This document shows, piece by piece, positions 8,049 through 11,720 of a DNA stretch of 11,720 bases. Made by a program: the position numbers and the translations under genes. Source of the stretch: an uncultured Bacteroidia bacterium (lineage in GTDB: Bacteria > Bacteroidota > Bacteroidia > Bacteroidales > UBA932); assembly GCA_902767465.1 (NCBI GenBank), contig CACXHM010000176.1:1-11720 (forward strand), written 5' to 3'. How positions within the stretch are numbered: the stretch's first letter is position 1; each line of letters starts with the position of its first letter. The notes beneath the pieces were generated by a model that was not told the origin of the DNA, did not search any database, and saw only the letters and a program-made list of their open reading frames with translations.

Positions 8049-9105
8049 AAGTTGTTATTGTATATTCTATTATATAATCAGTGTGACGCAGTGTCGGATA
8101 GCAGTCTTCATACATTGCCCTGTATTCTGAAGGATAACGGTTGCGTATGAGCGCTTCTTTTTCGTCAGGAGAAAGAGGGCTGTCGATGATGTCGAGGATG
8201 AAACGCTTGTTCGGTGACCATCCCCGCTGCACATACTCCCGCAGTCCGTTCCAGTCTTCCGCCCCAGAACGCACTTCTATCTGACGGGACCCTATGCCAT
8301 AGAGGTCCATTATATACTGACGGACCGCTTTTGTCCGATTGTCCGCCAACATTTCATTATGAGACCAGGCCCCTTCGGGAGATGCGTATCCTGTCAGTAA
8401 GATACGGTCTATCGTTATGTCTGGATTGCCCAGCACAGATTCTATGGTCTGACGTATTTTGCCGAGTTCCGCCCTGTTATTCCGGAAATTTTCCAGAATA
8501 TCCCAACGGTTCACCGGGAATCCGACATAGGCAGTTCCGCTGATGGACTCCTTACGGGTAACAAGGATCTTCCTTGGTTCTGGCTGCACAACAGGTTCCG
8601 GAACAGGTGCCGGCACAACAACGGGCTCAGGTTCCGGTGCCGGTTCACTGTAATTCAGTGCAAGCAGTGTGGTTTTTCCTTCTTCCAATATAGTTTTGCA
8701 GCAACGCTGCACATCGTTAGCAAGATAAAGCACGGAAGATTCCATCCACGGCTCCCAGCGGGTGATACATGAATAAGGTATAGTCTGACGTATTCCGTAA
8801 ACTCTGCGATAGAAATTTCCTTCTGCCTTGTTGCGGAGTTTCCAGATGTATAGGTTACGGCCAAGGACCTCAACCTTCCCAAGTTCAAGTGCGTGCCCGG
8901 GCGCCTCCAGAGTCGGAGTGAGTACCACTCCCCTGTTGGTTGGAAGTTTAAGAGCCGATACATCCAAATCCATCGATATCCGCAGACTGTCGTCGAGGCG
9001 TTCGCTCTTGATGTCATCGATTCGTATGGCTCCTGCCACAACTCCCTGTGCACGGCACAGAATTACTGTGGCAAAAAGTATTATTATGAGGACAATTCTT
9101 TTCAT
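8023..9105 (-). CDS. DUF3868 / OmpA-like C-terminal envelope protein
   Basis: A 360-aa exported protein. The ATG at 9105 was chosen over the longer frame start at 9153 because it begins a standard signal peptide (MKRIVLIIILFATVILCRA). Residues about 20-110 resemble DUF3868, a domain found upstream of Mfa1-type genes. A Pro/Glu/Val-rich linker (154-178) leads to an OmpA-like region (about 190-305) with GYASPEG (239-245) and a following N...LA.NR...VRQYI pattern, as in peptidoglycan-binding OmpA C-terminal domains. It probably spans or sits in the periplasm and ties the pilus base to the cell wall, or helps pilus assembly; the direct role is not established from sequence. Only 2 nt separate it from the DUF3575 gene upstream, and its end overlaps the major fimbrillin. 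Confidence 0.88.
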   Translation of the reverse strand: MKRIVLIIILFATVILCRAQGVVAGAIRIDDIKSERLDDSLRISMDLDVSALKLPTNRGVVLTPTLEAPGHALELGKVEVLGRNLYIWKLRNKAEGNFYRRVYGIRQTIPYSCITRWEPWMESSVLYLANDVQRCCKTILEEGKTTLLALNYSEPAPEPEPVVVPAPVPEPVVQPEPRKILVTRKESISGTAYVGFPVNRWDILENFRNNRAELGKIRQTIESVLGNPDITIDRILLTGYASPEGAWSHNEMLADNRTKAVRQYIMDLYGIGSRQIEVRSGAEDWNGLREYVQRGWSPNKRFILDIIDSPLSPDEKEALIRNRYPSEYRAMYEDCYPTLRHTDYIIEYTITTYEEKDEND

Positions 9106-9107
9106 AT

Positions 9108-9662
9108 TTATAGTGCATAGACCAGCCCTATGGCTGCTTTCGTTATTCCCCAATAATTATAAGGCATATCGTCCTGTAACTTTTCTCCACAGTGCCGGCA
9201 GCGGAAAGAATCATATCTGGTGTAATTGTAACCTGCACCCAGTTCAAGTTCGAGATTAAGTTTCCGGGACAGGATGAACTGCCATCCGAAACCCAGCCCC
9301 GCCCCTATGAACCAACCTTCCCGCCGGGTCGAGTCAAAATCTTTCCAATCGACGCCACCTATATTATATTGGCCACCTTGAATGTGTGCGGCCACAAAAG
9401 CAGCATTAAAACATCCGCACAACCAGTACCTGAGTTCCGGTTGCACAATCCAATGCTTCCATTTCCTGTTGTCATTAAAGGTCCAGGGATTATAACCGCC
9501 AGAGAAATCCGCGGTCCAATGAGGGCCAAGCCCGACTTCCACTCCTGCATTTACAGATGCAGAGGCGTCATGCAAAAGGTTTGTTTTTATTGCAAGATCC
9601 TGTGCGCCGGCATAACGGCAACCAAGCAATATAAGTAACACTACCAATAATTTTCTTTTCAT
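9108..9662 (-). CDS. DUF3575 domain outer-membrane protein, first gene of pilus operon
   Basis: A 184-aa exported protein. The ATG at 9662 is preferred to the in-frame ATG at 9716 because it begins a signal peptide (MKRKLLVVLLILLGC). Cleavage at AGA|Q (residue 20/21) is likely, although LLGC at 12-15 could be read as a lipobox. The mature part has the DUF3575 features KTNLLHDA (26-33), GGYNPW (55-60), a WFIGAGLGFGWQF strand and a late CRHCG (155-159). Alternating hydrophobic and aromatic strands suggest a small outer-membrane beta-barrel. DUF3575 proteins regularly head Mfa-type loci beside DUF3868/OmpA genes, so a part in outer-membrane assembly or anchoring of the pilus is likely but unproven. 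It is the promoter-proximal gene, directly facing the divergent regulator. Confidence 0.88.
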   Translation of the reverse strand: MKRKLLVVLLILLGCRYAGAQDLAIKTNLLHDASASVNAGVEVGLGPHWTADFSGGYNPWTFNDNRKWKHWIVQPELRYWLCGCFNAAFVAAHIQGGQYNIGGVDWKDFDSTRREGWFIGAGLGFGWQFILSRKLNLELELGAGYNYTRYDSFRCRHCGEKLQDDMPYNYWGITKAAIGLVYAL

Positions 9663-9668
9663 TAACCG

Positions 9669-9686
9669 TTCGATATTTTGGTCGAA
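9669..9686. promoter_or_regulatory. Inverted repeat TTCGA-N8-TCGAA (possible operator)
   Basis: TTCGA at 9669-9673 and TCGAA at 9682-9686 are perfect inverted half-sites 8 nt apart. They lie 7-24 nt upstream of the DUF3575 start codon. This fits an operator or a short leader hairpin of the pilus operon. The protein that binds it is unknown; the divergent LuxR-type regulator is the nearest candidate. Confidence 0.3.
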
Positions 9687-9693
9687 ATCCGGG

Positions 9694-9701
9694 CAAAGAT
9701 G
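9694..9701 (-). promoter_or_regulatory. Weak -7-like box for pilus operon
   Basis: On the minus strand the sequence is CATCTTTG, one mismatch from TAnnTTTG, about 31 nt upstream of the DUF3575 ATG. No TTTG element occurs at the usual 19-21 nt spacing; the nearest is at 14 nt. If this is the pilus promoter it is a poor one and would need an activator. No better minus-strand match is visible between 9663 and 9841. Confidence 0.3.
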
Positions 9702-9718
9702 AGGAGTTAAATCCACAA

Positions 9719-9748
9719 ATCACCGTTATTTTCAAGCACTTTGGTGAT
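9719..9748. promoter_or_regulatory. Inverted repeat ATCACC-N18-GGTGAT (possible regulator site)
   Basis: ATCACC (9719-9724) and GGTGAT (9743-9748) form a 6-bp inverted repeat with an 18-nt spacer in the gap between the pilus operon and the divergent regulator. Half-sites two helical turns apart would suit a dimeric HTH protein. The site lies upstream of the weak pilus -7 box, where an activator would bind. A 6-bp match could also be chance. Confidence 0.3.
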
Positions 9749-9790
9749 ATCCATTGTGAAACACTAAAGGGTACTATTAATGAGAAACTG

Positions 9791-9820
9791 TTTGTATTGC
9801 GCTTTTTAATACTACTTTTG
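9791..9820 (+). promoter_or_regulatory. Promoter of the PAS/LuxR regulator
   Basis: TTTG (9791-9794), 18 nt, then TACTTTTG (9813-9820), which matches TAnnTTTG exactly with near-consensus spacing. Transcription should start at about 9826, leaving an AT-rich leader of about 15 nt before the ATG at 9842. That is normal for this phylum, which does not rely on a Shine-Dalgarno site. Confidence 0.6.
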
Positions 9821-9841
9821 TGAAAACTAAATCATTAAATT

Positions 9842-10603
9842 ATGGGTGTCACATTGAACAATTTTTTCCACAAAGACTACATGGCCTCCAATCCCGGAGA
9901 TTGTGATTATTCCCGTATAGACTCGTATGTCAATTTCGCCAAAGCAATTTCACGAAATGTCTATCAACCAATATATATTGTAGATTGCTGCCGAAAAAAC
10001 ATCTTGTTTGCATCCGGAAATTTCAAGCTTTTGTGCGGGATGACCTCGGACGAATTCAAAGAGAATGGAAACAGGATGTATTTCGATGCTATACCGGAAG
10101 ATGAACAATCAATATTGATAGAGGTAGTAAAGCAGGCTCTCAAGCTTCTGTATTCCTTGCCTGATGGGATCAAGGAGAATGTGGTGCTGTCGTATTTTTT
10201 CAGCATGGTGAACAACAACCGCAGGAGGCTTATAAATCACAAAATCACTCCTCTTGCCTTCTCGAATGACGGAAAAATTTGGCTGGCACTATGCACAATA
10301 TCCATGTCATCCAATAAAAAACTTGGAAACATCACATTGCGCAAGTACGGAGACAGCGACTATTTCTACTATTCTCTGAACAAGCATATCTGGTACCATA
10401 AGGAAGGTATCGGACTCACTGAAATGGAGCATGATATCCTGCTGCTTTCTTCGCAGGGATATACCATCAAGGAGATTGCCTATATGCTTTGCAAATCAGA
10501 AGATTCTATTAAAAGTTACAAAAGGGTACTCTTTGCAAAACTTGGTGTCAAGAGCATAACCGAAGCAGTCTTTGCCGCCATCAATTACTTTTTGCTAGAC
10601 TGA
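9842..10603 (+). CDS. LuxR-type transcriptional regulator with PAS-like N-terminal domain
   Basis: A 253-aa cytoplasmic DNA-binding protein. Residues about 38-165 look like a PAS-type sensor region: PIYIVDCCRKNILFASGNF (43-61) is followed by MTSDEF and a later strand IWLALCTISM (146-155). The C-terminal domain starts at GLTEMEHDILLL (191-202) and holds the LuxR/GerE helix-turn-helix TIKEIAYMLCKSEDSIKSYK (208-227), then VLFAKLGVKSITEAV. It has no receiver domain and no transmembrane segment, so it is not an ordinary two-component regulator. What the PAS-like part senses is unknown. Its divergent position opposite the pilus operon, across a gap with two inverted repeats, suggests it controls that operon and perhaps itself; this is inference from layout. 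Confidence 0.88.
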   Translation: MGVTLNNFFHKDYMASNPGDCDYSRIDSYVNFAKAISRNVYQPIYIVDCCRKNILFASGNFKLLCGMTSDEFKENGNRMYFDAIPEDEQSILIEVVKQALKLLYSLPDGIKENVVLSYFFSMVNNNRRRLINHKITPLAFSNDGKIWLALCTISMSSNKKLGNITLRKYGDSDYFYYSLNKHIWYHKEGIGLTEMEHDILLLSSQGYTIKEIAYMLCKSEDSIKSYKRVLFAKLGVKSITEAVFAAINYFLLD

Positions 10604-10626
10604 GCAAATAACATATTTAATAAAAT

Positions 10627-10656
10627 AGCCCTGAGAGCAATTCTCGGGGCTGTTTT
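10627..10656. terminator. Bidirectional intrinsic terminator between regulator and tRNA-Cys
   Basis: Positions 10627-10651 form an 11-bp stem (AGCCCTGAGAG with TTCTCGGGGCT, two G-U pairs) with a CAA loop. On the plus strand it is followed by GTTTT; on the minus strand it is followed by ATTTTATT. It lies 24 nt after the regulator stop and 7 nt beyond the 3' end of the convergent tRNA, so it can end both transcripts. Confidence 0.75.
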
Positions 10657-10657
10657 G

Positions 10658-10728
10658 AGGTGCGAAGCGGAATCGAACCGCTGTACCAGGTTTTGCAGAC
10701 CTGTGCCTAACCGCTCGGCCATCGCACC
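10658..10728 (-). tRNA. tRNA-Cys (anticodon GCA)
   Basis: Read on the minus strand, a 71-nt cloverleaf folds fully. It has a 7-bp acceptor stem GGTGCGA/TCGCACC, a D arm with AGCGGTTA, an anticodon stem CAGGT/ACCTG with loop CTGCAAA (anticodon GCA, Cys), and a T arm AGCGG-TTCGATT-CCGCT. The discriminator base is U (position 10658), the identity base of tRNA-Cys. CCA is not encoded. Confidence 0.97.
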
Positions 10729-10737
10729 AACGGACAG

Positions 10738-10745
10738 CAAAGATA
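10738..10745 (-). promoter_or_regulatory. -7 box of the tRNA-Cys promoter
   Basis: TATCTTTG on the minus strand matches TAnnTTTG exactly and ends 9 nt before the mature 5' end of tRNA-Cys. The -33 region has only a T-rich TGCTTTT (about 10764-10770) rather than TTTG. The flanking DNA is AT-rich, as expected for a stable-RNA promoter. Confidence 0.55.
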
Positions 10746-10844
10746 TAAAAAAGTTTTCAGATAAAAAGCATATTTTTTAACAAAAAAGTTTCATGGCCAT
10801 ATCGTTCGGAATAAATTGTTATAGCCTTGCATATTATTGTTTCA

Positions 10845-10883
10845 CTGCCAATTTCTTATAGCAATTATGTCCGTTATTGGCAG
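10845..10883. repeat. 8-bp inverted repeat CTGCCAAT/ATTGGCAG
   Basis: CTGCCAAT (10845-10852) and ATTGGCAG (10876-10883) are perfect inverted copies 23 nt apart. They straddle the place where the -33 element of the candidate promoter at 10891-10898 would lie. It could be an operator or a stem-loop. Apart from this, the next promoter box and a second inverted repeat, I see nothing that looks like a gene between 10746 and about 10990. Confidence 0.4.
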
Positions 10884-10890
10884 GAATTTC

Positions 10891-10898
10891 TATATTTG
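10891..10898 (+). promoter_or_regulatory. Candidate -7 box for the ABC transporter gene set
   Basis: TATATTTG matches TAnnTTTG exactly. No TTTG lies at the right distance; TTATG ends 21 nt upstream. Transcription would start near 10905 and give a leader of about 145 nt before the GTG at 11052, or about 330 nt before the ATG at 11237. An inverted repeat sits at the predicted start. Confidence 0.35.
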
Positions 10899-10908
10899 TG
10901 CCTGATCT

Positions 10909-10924
10909 CGTTCTACGTCGAACG
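10909..10924. promoter_or_regulatory. Inverted repeat CGTTC-N6-GAACG at the predicted transcription start
   Basis: CGTTC (10909-10913) and GAACG (10920-10924) are perfect inverted 5-bp half-sites separated by 6 nt. They lie 10-25 nt after the TATATTTG box, where a repressor would block transcription. This is a compact palindrome of the size bound by small dimeric regulators, but no regulator gene is adjacent on this side within the window. Confidence 0.3.
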
Positions 10925-11051
10925 TGCCCTGGCGCAAGCTTTATAAAACTAAAAAACCATTATCTTTTGAAAAGTGTAAAAAAAAAAAGATATTTCAGCC
11001 AGTCGCAAGGCGGCGGAGTTTAAGGGGGAAAGCCTCTCTTCCGGCCCTTAT

Positions 11052-11240
11052 GTGGTAGTCAGCCCTTATTCTGCGGTTCAGGAAGGGTTCGTCAATTCTG
11101 AAATTCTCCTTACCCTGCCAGGGGTACAAAAATACGTGCCTGACAGCTATGATCCTGCATGTTTTATTTGCGCAGGAGCATGGGCAGACGGTAGATCATT
11201 CACCGGCAGCATGCCGGTAAGGAAAAACAGTGATCTATGA
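11052..11240 (+). CDS. Small hypothetical protein, start uncertain
   Basis: A 62-aa frame opening on GTG; I do not recognise the family. The frame is open back to 10980 with coding-like codons (ASRKAAEFKGE, SSGPYVVVSPY), but there is no ATG in that stretch. It is blocked by TAA at 10977, immediately before a run of eleven A (10978-10988). Either translation starts at a rare codon, or this is the 3' remnant of a longer gene, possibly broken at the A-tract. The strongest sign that it is coding is its stop, which overlaps the next ATG as ATGA. The product has no signal peptide or membrane helix; it has two cysteines (PACFICAG). A peptide substrate or accessory protein for the ABC transporter downstream is possible but unsupported. 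Confidence 0.4.
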   Translation: MVVSPYSAVQEGFVNSEILLTLPGVQKYVPDSYDPACFICAGAWADGRSFTGSMPVRKNSDL

Positions 11241-11554
11241 CCCTTAGGGACCGCATATCACTTACTTGGCGCTATGGGAAAGGAATATTCCTGATTGGCG
11301 CAGTGTATAATGTGGTATGTGCCAGAGTCCAGTCAGGAGGGTTTTCTTATACCTTTATGATGGAGTCCTTTATTTTGAAGTCCGCAGTTACTGTCATTGC
11401 CGTATATATGATGAAGCTGTTCAGTGACCGGGATGCCATCTTCTTTTACATCAACTTGGGACTTACGCGCAAGAAACTGCTCACCAGCATCATCCTCGTT
11501 GACTATCTGGTCCTCGCCCTCGCTATGGCCATCATGCATCTCATTTATGTATAA
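11237..11554 (+). CDS. Small three-helix membrane protein, probable ABC transporter partner
   Basis: A 105-aa integral membrane protein with hydrophobic segments at about 16-30 (weak), 44-61 and 81-104. Between the last two lies FFYINLGLTRKKLL (69-82). It resembles the short cytosolic coupling segment of ABC-2-type exporter permeases, where an NLG/xxG followed by basic residues contacts the ATPase. It overlaps the ATPase gene by 8 nt and the upstream ORF by 4 nt (ATGA), so the three are probably co-translated. At 105 aa it is about half of a normal six-helix permease, so it would have to oligomerise or work with another subunit beyond the window. The family is not recognised; the transporter role comes from context and the coupling-like motif. 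Confidence 0.75.
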   Translation: MTLRDRISLTWRYGKGIFLIGAVYNVVCARVQSGGFSYTFMMESFILKSAVTVIAVYMMKLFSDRDAIFFYINLGLTRKKLLTSIILVDYLVLALAMAIMHLIYV

Positions 11555-11720
11555 ACACAAACTCATAGTGGATAGCGTAGTGGTCCGTTTTGGTAAGAAA
11601 ACGGTCCTGAGCGGAGGGTATATCACTTCCGAAACCGGAATGGTCACCGGTCTGCTGGGCCGTAACGGTGCCGGTAAATCCTGCATGTTCCGGGCGCTTA
11701 TGGGAGGACTTAAAGTCGAG
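11547..11720 (+). CDS. ABC transporter ATP-binding protein, N-terminal fragment
   Basis: The first 58 residues are visible; the gene continues past the right edge. It begins MYKHKLIVDSVVVRFGKKTVLSG, the usual first strands of an ABC ATPase, with Phe15 a possible base-stacking aromatic. The Walker A motif is GRNGAGKS at 38-45, with Lys44 and Ser45 as phosphate and magnesium ligands. The Q-loop, signature and Walker B are outside the window. The start overlaps the end of the three-helix membrane protein by 8 nt, which points to a coupled transporter operon. It would power export or import by that membrane protein; the substrate is unknown. Confidence 0.9.
   Translation, partial: MYKHKLIVDSVVVRFGKKTVLSGGYITSETGMVTGLLGRNGAGKSCMFRALMGGLKVE

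Noticed and set aside
8600..8645. Tandem DNA repeat in the OmpA-like gene
   Set aside because: It only encodes the Pro/Glu/Val-rich linker; units are irregular and the reading frame is intact, so no repeat-driven variation is implied.
9663..9841. Invertible (phase-variable) promoter of the kind that controls some Bacteroides surface loci
   Set aside because: No long inverted repeats flank the promoters; the repeats present are 5-6 bp and too short for site-specific inversion, and no invertase gene is in the window.
10658..10728. tRNA-Cys as the attachment site of an integrated element spanning the ABC genes
   Set aside because: No integrase and no direct repeat of the tRNA 3' end was seen in the window; the ABC genes lie on the 5' side of the tRNA, whereas integration usually leaves the element at the 3' end.
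10867..10905. Short frame from ATG at 10867 (MSVIGRNFYICA) as a leader peptide or gene start
   Set aside because: It stops after 12 codons, lies in the inverted-repeat region and upstream of the predicted transcription start, and has no coding character.
11333..11686. Minus-strand 117-aa frame
   Set aside because: It is antisense to the membrane protein and the Walker A region of the ABC ATPase, both of which overlap properly on the plus strand.

Overview
The window comes from a member of the Bacteroidetes, most likely the Bacteroidales; the genus cannot be fixed. Three things show this: a complete FimA/Mfa-type (type V) pilus locus, promoters of the Bacteroidetes form TTTG-N~19-TAnnTTTG with no Shine-Dalgarno dependence, and AT-rich start regions.

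Left edge (1-200): no complete gene. There is a strong leftward promoter (118-148) and, downstream of it, an imperfect hairpin followed by a T-run (1-38, read on the minus strand). This may be a small RNA, an attenuated leader, or the 5' end of a gene that continues past the window edge.

Main block (201-9662, minus strand): seven tightly packed genes read right to left. In transcription order they are a DUF3575 envelope protein, a DUF3868/OmpA-like protein, an Mfa1-like major fimbrillin, an Mfa2/FimB-like anchor, and three large lipoproteins of the accessory-fimbrillin type (530, 682 and 580 aa). Junctions are 2-4 nt gaps or 4-26 nt overlaps, two of them ATGA, so this is one translationally coupled operon. 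The expected model is that the lipoprotein prepilins reach the outer membrane, are trimmed by an Arg/Lys-specific protease, and polymerise by strand exchange. The Mfa2-like protein would hold the base, and the last three products would form the tip or accessory complex. The 682-aa protein ends in a WRLPTREE...YWT...YIRCVRD module that makes it the best adhesin candidate.

Control region (9663-9841) and regulator (9842-10603, plus strand): a divergent PAS-like/LuxR-HTH protein faces the pilus operon. The 179-bp gap holds its promoter and two inverted repeats that could be operators. The regulator ends at a hairpin terminator shared with a convergent tRNA-Cys (10658-10728, minus strand).

Right end (10729-11720, plus strand): an AT-rich stretch with a candidate promoter and two inverted repeats leads to a small overlapping gene set. 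This comprises a 62-aa ORF of unknown function with no good start, a 105-aa three-helix membrane protein, and the first 58 residues of an ABC transporter ATPase that runs off the window. It looks like a small ABC exporter unrelated to the pilus locus.
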